64,000 nt of DNA from Paenibacillus sp. CF384 (GTDB lineage: Bacteria > Bacillota > Bacilli > Paenibacillales > Paenibacillaceae): assembly GCF_900106745.1 (NCBI RefSeq), contig NZ_FNNV01000003.1, positions 124,001 to 188,000 on the forward strand. Direction: 5' to 3'. Of the stretch, positions 8,991 to 17,505 are shown piece by piece; position 1 is the first letter of the stretch; each line of letters begins with the position of its first letter. The position numbers and the translations under genes were made by a program. Below the pieces are notes generated by a model. It was not told the DNA's origin. It worked only from the letters and a program-made list of their open reading frames with translations, and made no database searches.

Positions 8991-11609
8991 ATGTCCTTAA
9001 CAACTGCAGGGTTTTCATTGGATGAAGAAACACTTACTACGATAGAGCGCAAGTTCAAGGAGAAGCAGCAGCTGGCGAATGCAAGGAAGAGTGAGCTGTT
9101 TAGCGTATTTGAGGAAGAACTGAGCGAAGAAGAGCGTTTGGCATTGAAGTTTCTGTATGCCTACATGCCGCTGAACGACTTGGCTGATTACGAGGGAAGC
9201 TTGTTCCTGAGCCATGTCCGCAAGACATTGGAGATTCGCGGGCAGATGCCTTGGGGCAATCGAGTGCCTGACCATCTGTTCCTTCATTTTGTTCTTCCGT
9301 ACCGCGTGAACAACGAGAATATAGAGGATAGTAGAGGCATTCTGCTAGATGAGCTGTATAGTCGAGTAAAGCATTTATCCATGGAAGAGGCGATTTTAGA
9401 AACGAATCATTGGTGCTACGAGAAGGCCACGTACGTCGGCAATGATCCGCGCACGGTCTCGCCATTGACACTGATTCGTACTACGCTTGGGCGATGCGGG
9501 GAAGAGTCGACGTTAGCTGTTGCGGCGCTGCGCAGCCTGTGCATTCCGGCGAGGCAGTGCTATACGCCACGCTGGGCGCATTCGGATTCAAACCATGCTT
9601 GGGTTGAAGCTTGGGCGGATGGCAGCTGGCATTTTATCGGTGCCTGCGAGCCTGAACCGATGCTCAATGAGGGATGGTTCAGCGCACCGGCTAGAAGGGC
9701 GATGCTCATTAATACACGCGTACCTTCGCAATATCCAGGGCCGGAACCGATAACTCTCGCACATGAATGGTATACGGAAATCAATTTACTGGATGGATAT
9801 GCACCAAGCCGCACTATCGTTGTACGTATACAAGATCGTGAAGGGCAACCGGTACCAGGTACTGTCGTATCGTTCCAAGTCTATAATTTCGCTGAATTTA
9901 CACCGATCGCCAAGCTAACGTCTGATGCCCAAGGTGAAGTTTCGCTTACGACGGGTTATGGAGATCTTCTCGTTCGTGCGGTGAATGGATCTCTATGGGG
10001 CGAACTTAAATTGTCGGTGTCCGAGCAGGATGATTATACGATTACAATTGGTGAATATGAGCAGCAAGACGGGATTGTCGAGTTCGATATGGTTCCTCCG
10101 CCAGAGCAGCCAGCTGACGAGGCAACAGCTGTAACGGAAGAGGTGCTGCAACTGCATCGTAATCGGTTGCAGCAAGGTGCAGCGATTCGTAAAAGCTTCG
10201 AGGATACGTTCGTTAGTGAGGTGCAATCGGGCAAGATTGCCGCTGAGCTTGGTCTGCCTGTAGAGCGGGTTTGGGATGTTCTTCGCAAGGCGCGCGGGAA
10301 CAGTCATGAAATCGCCGCTTTCTTGCAGGAGCAAACGGAATCGTATGGAGAATGGCCGCTGCGTTTGCTTGAGAGCTTAAACGATAAAGATTTGACCGAT
10401 ACGTTCCGCCCCGCACTAATTGATCATTTGGTAAACTCCGTGCCTTATGCAGACTCATTTGAAGTAGAGTTGTTCTCGGATTATGTGCTTAGACCGCGTG
10501 TTTTGTTCGAGATGATCGGTCCCTATAAGCAGTATTTTCAAGAAACACTACTTGCCGAGGAAATCGAGGACTATCGGCTGGACCCAACGAAGCTCGTAAG
10601 TGATCTGCTTGAGAAATTCGAAATTGTCGAGGATATGACGTACTATCAGGGATCCGCAATGCCTTCCGGCAGTTATCGCCTGTTAAAAGGTGATCGGATA
10701 TCACGTGACATTCTGTTCGTGGCTATTTGTCGCAGCATCGGTATTCCTGCGAGGCTTCACCCAAGTGAGCGCAAGCCGCAGTACTGGCTGAATGATGTCT
10801 GGCATGATGCTCGTTTCGAACAAGTAAGCCTAGCCAAACCGGCTGCGGTAGTCGGTGAAGTTCTTATGAAGCGTGATCCGGGAGCTCCGGCTGAGGCGGA
10901 AGAGGCGGCGTATTTCCGCAACTTCTCGTTCGCAAGATTAGAGAACGGCTGGTATCAATCGTTATTTTATCCGCATGGACAAACCAATGTGTATGATCAG
11001 CCGTTTGAGCTTGAAGCGGGACGTTACCGCATGACGGCTGGCACAAGACAGAAAGACGGCTCCGTGCTGGTTCGAATGACTTATTTTACGGTATTGGAAA
11101 ACAAACGTAGTGAACTGCTGCTGTCATTCCGGTATCCGAATCGTGAATTGCCTGTCATCGGGAAAGCTGATCAGGCATGGAAGTTCATTCGCCAGGATGG
11201 AACTGCTGCTTCACTTGGTGAATTGACACAGGGCAGAAGTGCAGTGCTTGCATGGATTGAGCCGGAACGAGAACCTTCCAAGCATTTGCTCCGTGAATTT
11301 AAGGAGCTGGCCGCTTCGTATGACGCGCTAGGCATGCCTATTATTATGGCTATAGGAGAAGAAGGATGGAAAGCATCCTTTGATCCGGAATCCTATGAAG
11401 GTTTACCCAAGGCGCTCACTTTCGTTCGTGATCATGATGTAGTCATTCAGCAGGCTGCTCTGGCGTTAATAGATTCAAGTACGGCTTCTCTGCCATTCGT
11501 AGTGGTCGTAGACCAAGACGGCGGCATCCGGTATGTAACTGCGGGTTATAAGCTGGGTATTGGCAGCGAGGTGCTTCGAGTAGGGACGCAGCTAAACGAT
11601 GAGAAATGA
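8991..11609 (+). CDS. Large transglutaminase-like protein with thioredoxin-fold tail
   Basis: The 872-residue product starts at ATG 8991 behind GAGGTGG. Residues about 100-235 form a transglutaminase core: Cys169 in RCGEES, His202 in NHAWVEAW, and the acidic segment GACEPEP near 218-223. An Ig/carboxypeptidase-regulatory-like segment follows (about 265-350), then a helical linker and a second, apparently degenerate transglutaminase-like region (about 520-640, ISRDILFVAICRSIGIPARL) where the Cys-Gly-Glu motif is absent. The last about 130 residues look thioredoxin-like but lack CXXC. Similar architectures are, from memory, frequent in secreted Bacteroidetes proteins; here no signal peptide is seen. 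It may act as a peptidase, crosslinker or deamidase on peptide or glycopeptide substrates; the function is unproven. Confidence 0.85.
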   Translation: MSLTTAGFSLDEETLTTIERKFKEKQQLANARKSELFSVFEEELSEEERLALKFLYAYMPLNDLADYEGSLFLSHVRKTLEIRGQMPWGNRVPDHLFLHFVLPYRVNNENIEDSRGILLDELYSRVKHLSMEEAILETNHWCYEKATYVGNDPRTVSPLTLIRTTLGRCGEESTLAVAALRSLCIPARQCYTPRWAHSDSNHAWVEAWADGSWHFIGACEPEPMLNEGWFSAPARRAMLINTRVPSQYPGPEPITLAHEWYTEINLLDGYAPSRTIVVRIQDREGQPVPGTVVSFQVYNFAEFTPIAKLTSDAQGEVSLTTGYGDLLVRAVNGSLWGELKLSVSEQDDYTITIGEYEQQDGIVEFDMVPPPEQPADEATAVTEEVLQLHRNRLQQGAAIRKSFEDTFVSEVQSGKIAAELGLPVERVWDVLRKARGNSHEIAAFLQEQTESYGEWPLRLLESLNDKDLTDTFRPALIDHLVNSVPYADSFEVELFSDYVLRPRVLFEMIGPYKQYFQETLLAEEIEDYRLDPTKLVSDLLEKFEIVEDMTYYQGSAMPSGSYRLLKGDRISRDILFVAICRSIGIPARLHPSERKPQYWLNDVWHDARFEQVSLAKPAAVVGEVLMKRDPGAPAEAEEAAYFRNFSFARLENGWYQSLFYPHGQTNVYDQPFELEAGRYRMTAGTRQKDGSVLVRMTYFTVLENKRSELLLSFRYPNRELPVIGKADQAWKFIRQDGTAASLGELTQGRSAVLAWIEPEREPSKHLLREFKELAASYDALGMPIIMAIGEEGWKASFDPESYEGLPKALTFVRDHDVVIQQAALALIDSSTASLPFVVVVDQDGGIRYVTAGYKLGIGSEVLRVGTQLNDEK

Positions 11610-11624
11610 GGAGGAAATATACGT

Positions 11625-12683
11625 ATGACAGCAACTTCTAATTATTATTCGGTAGGCTATGTCGGCGATTCATGGCTGCCCAAACTATCCCGAGAACATG
11701 CATTAAAGCTCACCCATATCAACATCGCTTTCGCTCATGTTGTCAACGATGAAATCTCCATTGGTCATCTGAAGCATTTGGGGAGTTTGCCGACGATTAA
11801 GTCCTATAATTCGGATATAAAGATTTTGCTGTCCGTTGGTGGATGGAGTGCAGGCGGGTTCTCCGAAGCAGCCTCTACGCCAGCGGGCAGGAAGCGGATG
11901 GCAGATACTGCGGTAGCCATTCTGGAGAACTATGCGATCGATGGCATTGATTTGGATTGGGAATACCCCTGTTACGGCGTAGCAGGGATCGCCTCGAGCC
12001 CGGCTGACAAAACCAACTTCACGCTGCTCTTGAAAGAGCTTAGAGAAGCGATCGATCAATTAGGTACACGAAACAGCAGGCATTATATGCTGACCATAGC
12101 GGCAGGTGCTGATCAATACTACGTTGACGGAACCGAGATGGATCAAGTTCAGCGCTACTTGGACTACGTGCAATTAATGACCTACGATATGCGCGGTGGG
12201 TTTCAGACATTGACTGGCCACCATACGAATTTGTTTACATCGACAGGTGATTTGTTCCGCATCAGCGTCGAGGCTTCAGTTCGTATGTTCGTTGCAGCCG
12301 GAGTGCCTCGGGAGAAGATCGTCATCGGAGCCGCATTCTACTCGCGGATGTGGAAGGATGTGCCGGACATTAATAATGGCTTCCTGCAGATGACTACAGT
12401 AGCCGGCGGTTACGGTCCGGATTTCACCCGTTTGGCTAACGACTATATTGAGAAGAATGGGTACAAACGCCATTGGGATGATGAAGCGAAAGCTCCATTC
12501 CTATACAATGGCAATCAATTTATTTCGTACGAGGATGAAGAATCGCTTCATCACAAATGCCAATTCGTTAAGCATGAAGGACTACGCGGGGTTATGTTCT
12601 GGGAGTACTGCTGCGATACCACGTTCCGGTTGTTAGATGCGATCGACAAGGGATTGGGAAACCAATATGTAGCGACAAAATAA
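11625..12683 (+). CDS. GH18 chitinase-like glycoside hydrolase
   Basis: The 352-residue product contains the GH18 active-site signature DGIDLDWEY, with D106, D109, D111 and the acid catalyst E113 all present. It also has the upstream SVGGW strand (70-74) and the downstream MTYDMRGG and GVMFWEYCCDT barrel strands. GH18 enzymes cleave beta-1,4 N-acetylglucosamine linkages by substrate-assisted catalysis. There is no signal peptide and no binding module, so it probably acts on imported oligosaccharides. It is the last gene of the operon with the CBM9-like and transglutaminase-like genes (15-base gap, GAGGAGG site). Confidence 0.92.
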   Translation: MTATSNYYSVGYVGDSWLPKLSREHALKLTHINIAFAHVVNDEISIGHLKHLGSLPTIKSYNSDIKILLSVGGWSAGGFSEAASTPAGRKRMADTAVAILENYAIDGIDLDWEYPCYGVAGIASSPADKTNFTLLLKELREAIDQLGTRNSRHYMLTIAAGADQYYVDGTEMDQVQRYLDYVQLMTYDMRGGFQTLTGHHTNLFTSTGDLFRISVEASVRMFVAAGVPREKIVIGAAFYSRMWKDVPDINNGFLQMTTVAGGYGPDFTRLANDYIEKNGYKRHWDDEAKAPFLYNGNQFISYEDEESLHHKCQFVKHEGLRGVMFWEYCCDTTFRLLDAIDKGLGNQYVATK

Positions 12684-12702
12684 TGAGGCCGTATAATCTT
12701 GT

Positions 12703-12732
12703 TTGACACTGCTATTCTATTCGTGGTAAAGT
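12703..12732 (+). promoter_or_regulatory. Promoter of tRNA-Leu
   Basis: A perfect -35 TTGACA (12703-12708) is followed after 18 bases by TAAAGT (12727-12732), about 45 bp upstream of the tRNA 5' end. Confidence 0.55.
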
Positions 12733-12777
12733 ATGTCTACTGCTACAAACGATAGATTGAATCAGGAACTGCCAGAT

Positions 12778-12864
12778 GCGGTCGTGGCGGAATTGGCAGA
12801 CGCGCTAGATTCAGGTTCTAGTGGTGTAACAGCCGTGGAGGTTCGAGTCCTCTCGACCGCACCA
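12778..12864 (+). tRNA. tRNA-Leu (anticodon CAG)
   Basis: The full cloverleaf can be drawn: acceptor GCGGTCG pairs with CGACCGC, anticodon stem CTAGA/TCTAG encloses loop TTCAGGT (anticodon CAG), there is a long variable arm as in class II tRNAs, the T arm holds GGTTCGAGTCC, and CCA is encoded. Length is 87 nt. Confidence 0.97.
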
Positions 12865-12876
12865 TACTTACTAACT

Positions 12877-12907
12877 AACCCCAGATGATTCTGGGGTTTA
12901 TTTTTAT
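12877..12907 (+). terminator. Terminator after tRNA-Leu
   Basis: AACCCCAGA pairs with TCTGGGGTT around loop TGAT and is followed by TTATTTTTATT. A second hairpin lies 35 bp further. Confidence 0.88.
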
Positions 12908-12932
12908 TCAGTGATAAATCGATAGAAAACAC

Positions 12933-12972
12933 AAAAAACTGCCAGTTCACTATGAACTTGGCAGTTTTTTTC
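12933..12972. terminator. Bidirectional terminator-like hairpin
   Basis: A near-perfect inverted repeat (AAAAAACTGCCAGTTCA / TGAACTTGGCAGTTTTTT) has an A-tract before and a T-tract after it, so it can end transcription from either side. It backs up the tRNA-Leu terminator and insulates the next gene. Confidence 0.75.
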
Positions 12973-13060
12973 GCATAAAGAATGAAACACAACTCGTCCA
13001 CACCAAAGCATTTGTATTTTCATAGAATAGCGTATCTGGTAGGAAAGGAGTTGATTATTC

Positions 13061-13477
13061 ATGGTGAAAAAAATCATTGATTATAACGTAAGCGTACCGG
13101 CAGTCGTTACGAATCAAGTGCACATTCCGGTCCCGCAAACACCTGCCAAAACCATATTGGCTGAGCTGGGTATCTTTATCCCGCATGAAGACCATAACAA
13201 TCGCGTTGAGCTGATTGCTACAATCGGCGCATCCGGCACGTTTAGTGTTGTAGATGTCTTGTTCCGTGTTTTCCGTGGCACGCAAGAAATCTTCTATACC
13301 TTGCAAGGCTTTGAGACAGGATACGAGCATTATGGCGTGGTAACGTTCCAAGTCATCGATATCAACGTGCCAACCGGCGCGCACGGCTATTCACTTTATG
13401 TGGAAAAGCTTAATGAGGGCGGCGAAGCTGCTGTCATTGGCCCAATCAATCTCAGCGCAACCGTATATGCGGTTTAA
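13061..13477 (+). CDS. Conserved hypothetical beta-sandwich protein, possibly spore surface
   Basis: The 138-residue protein starts at ATG behind AGGAAAGGAG. It is rich in beta-prone segments (LAELGIFIPHEDHNNRVELIATIGASG, then DVLFRVFRGTQEIFYTLQG) and ends in IGPINLSATVYAV, resembling small jelly-roll-like proteins of Bacillales spore coats or exosporia. There is no signal peptide, membrane segment or cysteine cluster. It stands alone between the tRNA terminators and its own weak hairpin. The spore link is a resemblance judged by eye only. Confidence 0.75.
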   Translation: MVKKIIDYNVSVPAVVTNQVHIPVPQTPAKTILAELGIFIPHEDHNNRVELIATIGASGTFSVVDVLFRVFRGTQEIFYTLQGFETGYEHYGVVTFQVIDINVPTGAHGYSLYVEKLNEGGEAAVIGPINLSATVYAV

Positions 13478-13499
13478 GAAACGAACTGAGTATGCTTGA

Positions 13500-13526
13500 A
13501 GGACGAGGGTAGCCTCGTCTTTCTTG
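13500..13526 (+). terminator. Probable terminator after the beta-sandwich gene
   Basis: AGGACGAGG pairs with CCTCGTCTTT around a 4-base loop and is followed by TTCTTGTT. The T-tract is short, so strength is uncertain. Confidence 0.55.
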
Positions 13527-13608
13527 TTCCGTTTACATATATTTCCCACCATTTACAAACAATGAAGATATGCAAATTACCTAACGTACAAAGGAGAACT
13601 TAAAAGAG

Positions 13609-14430
13609 ATGCATGTTAAAACCAGGCTGGGAGGTAGTATCCTCATAGCCGCTGCTGTATTGCTCACTCCAATTACAGGTGCAGCCGCCGCTGCTCCTAA
13701 AAACGAGAAGCAAGTAGAATTAAAGGGCCATCGTCAGGTAGCGATCGTCATCGATGATTTTGGCAATGGAATGACGGGCACACCGGAGATGATGGAGCTG
13801 CCCGTACGTTTTACCGTAGCTGTAATGCCGTTCATGCCGACAACGAAACAGGATGCGGAGTTCGCTTTCAAGAGAGGCGACGATGTGATCGTCCATATGC
13901 CGATGGAGCCGGTTCGCGGCAAGCCGGAATGGCTGGGACCGGGCGCTATAACAACAAGCATGAGCGACGCAGAAATTAGCAAACGAGTGGAGGAAGCCAT
14001 TGCTGCCGTTCCGCATGCCGTGGGCATGAACAATCATATGGGCTCTAAAGTAACGGCGGATGAGCGCGTCATGCGAGCAGTGCTGACTGTCGTGAAGAAG
14101 CATGGGATGTTCTTCTTGGACAGCAGAACAACCTACAAGACCGTGCTCCCGAAGGTGACGGCAGAGCTCGGCGTCCCGCTGTTATCCAATCAAGTTTTCT
14201 TAGACGATGTGTATACGACGAATCATATCGCTAAACAAGTCGGCGTGCTGCGCAAGTATCTGGAGACCAATGAAAGCTGCGTCATTATCGGACATGTCGG
14301 GCCTCCGGGTAAACTGACAGCCGCGGTGTTGAAAGACGCCATTCCGCGGCTGCAGTCGACGACCAGCTTCGTGAAACTATCCGAGATGGTGGTGCCTTCA
14401 GCGGAGAAGGATATAATTCCGCACTCCTGA
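13609..14430 (+). CDS. Divergent polysaccharide deacetylase (YibQ-like), secreted
   Basis: The 273-residue product has a signal peptide (cleavage expected after ITGAAAAA, about residue 29) and the divergent polysaccharide deacetylase fold: IVIDDFGNGMTG at about 47-58, MPFMPTTKQDAEFA, VIVHMPMEP, a long NNHMGSKVT segment and FLDSRTTYKT. This family is related to NodB carbohydrate esterases but its substrate is not established; a cell-wall or secreted glycan is likely. Its 3' end overlaps the opposite-strand amidase by 33 bp. Confidence 0.92.
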   Translation: MHVKTRLGGSILIAAAVLLTPITGAAAAAPKNEKQVELKGHRQVAIVIDDFGNGMTGTPEMMELPVRFTVAVMPFMPTTKQDAEFAFKRGDDVIVHMPMEPVRGKPEWLGPGAITTSMSDAEISKRVEEAIAAVPHAVGMNNHMGSKVTADERVMRAVLTVVKKHGMFFLDSRTTYKTVLPKVTAELGVPLLSNQVFLDDVYTTNHIAKQVGVLRKYLETNESCVIIGHVGPPGKLTAAVLKDAIPRLQSTTSFVKLSEMVVPSAEKDIIPHS

Positions 14431-15162
14431 TGAAATCGCCTCCGCCAGTTGAAGCTGCTTGCGGGGATCGAGCAGCATGGTCCGGTCGCCTTCGTGGCTT
14501 AGAAATCCCATTTCCACGATAACGGCAGGCTGTTTCACGACATTGAGCAAATAAAAAGGCGAACCTACACGGGGGAGTTGGTGTGTATTATGCTTGCGAT
14601 TCAGCGCATCTTGGATGCAGAATGCGAGCAGCGCACTTTCTCCCTCGTTTTGATGAAGAACAAGCGGTCCGTGTTCCGTTCGATCCGGTGCCCAATTGAC
14701 ATGGATACTAACGAGGATCTTCGTCTGGATTTCTTTCGTCAGCTGGCTGCGCTGAGACAAGTCACGCCGATGCCGAGAACCGGAAGGATTCCAGCGATTA
14801 TCGTCACTTAGTGCGTAATCGGCATCGCGATTAAGAATGGCGCGGATGCCGTTAGCGCTAAGGAGCAAGTACAGCTTCTTAGCTACCGCTAAGTTAATAT
14901 CCTTCTCCAGAATATCCTCATGGTGTGCACCGCCATCGATTCCTCCATGACCAACATCGATTAAGACTTCCGCAGAAGGAAGTGCACGTTGATAACTTGG
15001 CGGTGCCTCTGCTTGCAGATGAACATCAGTCGCAGGCGCATCGAGCGGATAAGCGGCTGCCGGTTGATTCGCCGAACCTAATGTAAACGAGCAAAAGACA
15101 ACAGAGCAGAACATCAAGAACAATCGAGTCCATACCCCTCGTCCAGATCGATACTCCATCAT
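14398..15162 (-). CDS. N-acetylmuramoyl-L-alanine amidase (Amidase_3, CwlD-like)
   Basis: The start at 15162 (MMEYRSGRG) is chosen because GGAGGTAGGG lies just upstream on this strand; the longer frame to 15216 has no such site. The 254-residue product has one N-terminal membrane/signal helix and an Amidase_3 zinc domain: the first His in LIDVGHGGIDGG, Glu in EDILEKDINLA, the second His in VSIHVNWAPD and catalytic Glu in VEMGFLSHEGD. It cleaves the amide bond between muramic acid and the stem peptide. Size and N-terminal anchor resemble the germination amidase CwlD, but orthology cannot be shown here. Confidence 0.92.
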   Translation of the reverse strand: MMEYRSGRGVWTRLFLMFCSVVFCSFTLGSANQPAAAYPLDAPATDVHLQAEAPPSYQRALPSAEVLIDVGHGGIDGGAHHEDILEKDINLAVAKKLYLLLSANGIRAILNRDADYALSDDNRWNPSGSRHRRDLSQRSQLTKEIQTKILVSIHVNWAPDRTEHGPLVLHQNEGESALLAFCIQDALNRKHNTHQLPRVGSPFYLLNVVKQPAVIVEMGFLSHEGDRTMLLDPRKQLQLAEAISSGVRNYILLR

Positions 15163-15295
15163 GCTGTACCCTACCTCCAATTCCATAATGGCTATCGTTA
15201 GCGTGGCACAGACCAAGGAAACTCATTCATGTTTGAAGTAAATGATTAACGGGGACACTGTAGGTACACTAGAATGAATCAAGGAGATGAAGGAT

Positions 15296-15496
15296 ATGGC
15301 TGTCGAGAAACCCGAAGAATACATTAAATTCATGACTGGAAAAATGATTGAAATCATTGATACGCCGCAGGAAGCTCGGAAAGAAAAGCGCAAAATAGCC
15401 AAAGCTGCAAGAGAGCCTTGGCTGACACGTTGGTTCGGTATGGGCGGACTTGGCGTCATGCAGCTCATCCGTTCTAAGCCTCGAGAAGAAGGTTAA
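15296..15496 (+). CDS. yqzE: YqzE family small protein
   Basis: This 66-residue basic protein, with EYIKFMTGKMIEIIDTP, then EARKEKRKIAK and REPWLTRWFGM, fits the YqzE family of Bacillales. ATG at 15296 is used because AAGGAG (15281-15286) is 9 bases before it; ATG at 15287 touches that site. In Bacillus subtilis yqzE lies next to the comG operon; here it stands alone between the amidase and a secreted protein, only 7 bp from the converging gene. Function unknown. Confidence 0.85.
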   Translation: MAVEKPEEYIKFMTGKMIEIIDTPQEARKEKRKIAKAAREPWLTRWFGMGGLGVMQLIRSKPREEG

Positions 15497-15503
15497 TGAC
15501 CCA

Positions 15504-16424
15504 TCAATCGAAGAAATGCCCTTCTTGGTTGAGCAGGTCAATCGGGATATACCGGGTACCTACGGAATCAAAAGCGACAAATAGGCTGTGATTATCCCAG
15601 TTATGGTACCCGATTGCCGGATAAACGAACAATACCGTTTCACGGAACAACTCTGCGGTAAATCGAATTTGGTTCCGCTTGTCGAGCAAGTCGGGCAGAT
15701 GCTTGATTTGCTCCTGCGACAACGGAGATTTGGTCAGCCAAGGCAATCGCTCATAGGGATCGAACACTTGGTTCGCAGCAGCAGCAGACAGTTTTTTGAG
15801 CTGAACTGCGGTCGTCGTCTTCGCCATGCTTAATGCAGGCTTGTCCACATTCGCGACTAGCGCCTTTGTTTGTTCTTGCCATAGTTGATCTGTAATCGGC
15901 AAAGCTTCTCCCGTCCAAGCGTCCAGATAGTACGTTTCTTGATTGGCCGCTACATACTTCCAGACTGCAAGTACAGGCGATACGTAGAGCCGTTCCAAAT
16001 GGAGCGGTTTTTTTATGGCTTCTGCGTAGGTGGTGAACAAGCCTTGTCGCACCATGGAGCTGTACAACGTATTGGCATCAAAAGCCGGATGCATGCCTGT
16101 GCCGTATTCACCGAGTACAAACCCGCCTTCGGCTGTTGCATGAACAATCATATAACCAACGGGCAGACGATCCAGTCGAAAGGTAACTAACCAACCATGT
16201 GTACCTGGTCCAAGGGGGACGATTGCGGCGGTAGCGCGTTTCCAGGATTGAAATTGGGGCTGATCCGACAGTGCGTCCACCCAAGCTTGAACTTGCTGTT
16301 CGAGCTTGGATGCATGCTGCTCGCTGGGAGCTATTTTGAATGATAATGCGGCTGCTGAGACCTGTGTGCTTGTCAAGAGGAAAGCGGCTGCTATGGCAAA
16401 AATCGAAATCCATTTTCGCATCAT
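15504..16424 (-). CDS. Secreted hypothetical protein
   Basis: Start 16424 (MMRKWISIFAIAAAFLLTS) gives a clean signal peptide ending VSAAA and a site GCAGGTGATGCAG upstream; the longer frame to 16631 would bury the signal peptide. The 306-residue exported protein has no family I recognise. Visible features are a repeated aromatic alpha/beta pattern (GWLVTFRLDRLPVGYMIVHA, then EGGFVLGEYGTGMHPAF; later YVAANQETYYLDAWTGEALP), which recalls PepSY-like or DUF-type domains. It lies downstream of yqhG on the same strand with a 142-bp gap, so co-transcription is uncertain. Confidence 0.8.
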   Translation of the reverse strand: MMRKWISIFAIAAAFLLTSTQVSAAALSFKIAPSEQHASKLEQQVQAWVDALSDQPQFQSWKRATAAIVPLGPGTHGWLVTFRLDRLPVGYMIVHATAEGGFVLGEYGTGMHPAFDANTLYSSMVRQGLFTTYAEAIKKPLHLERLYVSPVLAVWKYVAANQETYYLDAWTGEALPITDQLWQEQTKALVANVDKPALSMAKTTTAVQLKKLSAAAANQVFDPYERLPWLTKSPLSQEQIKHLPDLLDKRNQIRFTAELFRETVLFVYPAIGYHNWDNHSLFVAFDSVGTRYIPIDLLNQEGHFFD

Positions 16425-16566
16425 CTGCATCACCTGCTGCTTCCTGTAGAATGGGAAAGCCGATTCACCGTCATTGTACCTTACCTTCGGTTGAAAAGGA
16501 TGTAGGAACGTGTCAAGAGATTGGGACAAGCTATGTTCTATTTTTGCCGGATAAAGAGAGATCTTG

Positions 16567-17505
16567 TTAACCGATGCCCTGGAGATAGAAAATCCCGCAG
16601 TTAATGGCAGAAGCCGTGACGCGAGGCTCATATTGCCAGCGGATTTCTTCTTGTCTGCGTTCGAACTGTTCGCTGATCAGCTGCTTATTCTCTTCTTCTG
16701 CGGAAGCCAGAAGCGGCTCGTAATAATGATTGATCGTCGATAACTCATCCGCCAAACGTTCCGCTGCTGCCTTGGCCCACGAGTAGTCGTAGGTGCGAAG
16801 CTTGCGCTCCAGTGTTTGTTCTGCGATGGCAGCGGCTTTATTAAGGGAGAGCGCGTTCTTGGCTGTATGCACGTTAGGCGGCAGTTTCGGTGTCATGCGA
16901 TGCGTCATCAGCCGATCATGAAACTGCTCGATGCATTGTCCCGTTGCCAGCGAAACGCCGAAGGAATGGATTTCTTCGCGTTTCATATCACAGGCGAACT
17001 CTACTTTCATATTAACCCCAAGCCAAGCGCTGTAAGCAGTGGAGTGCAGCGGGTGGGCGCTTCGTTTCTCCGGTTCCTGGAACAAACATAGGTAACTGCC
17101 GCCGCTGCGAGCTGATTCGAAGAGCTGATTCAATCGACGGGAGCCATAATACAAATCCTCGCGCGGAACGCGAACATTCGTATTCAGCGTGCCGTGAATA
17201 TGGCCGAAAGAGCGGCTTAAAGCCGCATCTGCCGCCGCATTCGCAGCGTTCGGGGCTGGGGGAGGAGGAGCTGCTGCCTGCGCCTGCTCATATTTCTGCT
17301 TATCGGTTACGAGCAGCATGGACATCGTTTCCGGATCGGCACCTGTGCGGTCGACGAAGCTCCAATAGTAAGGGCGATTCGTCAGGTCACGATCGGCTCT
17401 AGGCGAAAGCTTCACCTGAAAATGTGCCGGTGATTTCTCGACGATCTGGCAGCCTGTCGTTTCTAGATATCGCTGAACAAACTTGTGAATCTGACGTTCA
17501 TTCAT
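16567..17505 (-). CDS. yqhG: YqhG family protein
   Basis: The 312-residue protein begins MNERQIHKFVQRYLETTGCQIVEKSPAHFQVKLSP and continues as typical YqhG, always next to the SNF2 helicase YqhH in Bacillales. Its ATG overlaps the helicase stop (ATGA at 17502-17505), so the two are translationally coupled. An Ala/Pro-rich insert (QAAAPPPPAPNAANAAADAA) near residues 95-115 is probably a linker. Function is not known; partnership with YqhH is inferred from the fixed gene pair. Confidence 0.92.
   Translation of the reverse strand: MNERQIHKFVQRYLETTGCQIVEKSPAHFQVKLSPRADRDLTNRPYYWSFVDRTGADPETMSMLLVTDKQKYEQAQAAAPPPPAPNAANAAADAALSRSFGHIHGTLNTNVRVPREDLYYGSRRLNQLFESARSGGSYLCLFQEPEKRSAHPLHSTAYSAWLGVNMKVEFACDMKREEIHSFGVSLATGQCIEQFHDRLMTHRMTPKLPPNVHTAKNALSLNKAAAIAEQTLERKLRTYDYSWAKAAAERLADELSTINHYYEPLLASAEEENKQLISEQFERRQEEIRWQYEPRVTASAINCGIFYLQGIG

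Noticed and set aside
12762..13001. Minus-strand frame with a repetitive Ser/Thr/Ala-rich C-terminus
   Set aside because: It reads through the antisense of tRNA-Leu and two terminators; this is a well-known spurious translation of tRNA genes.
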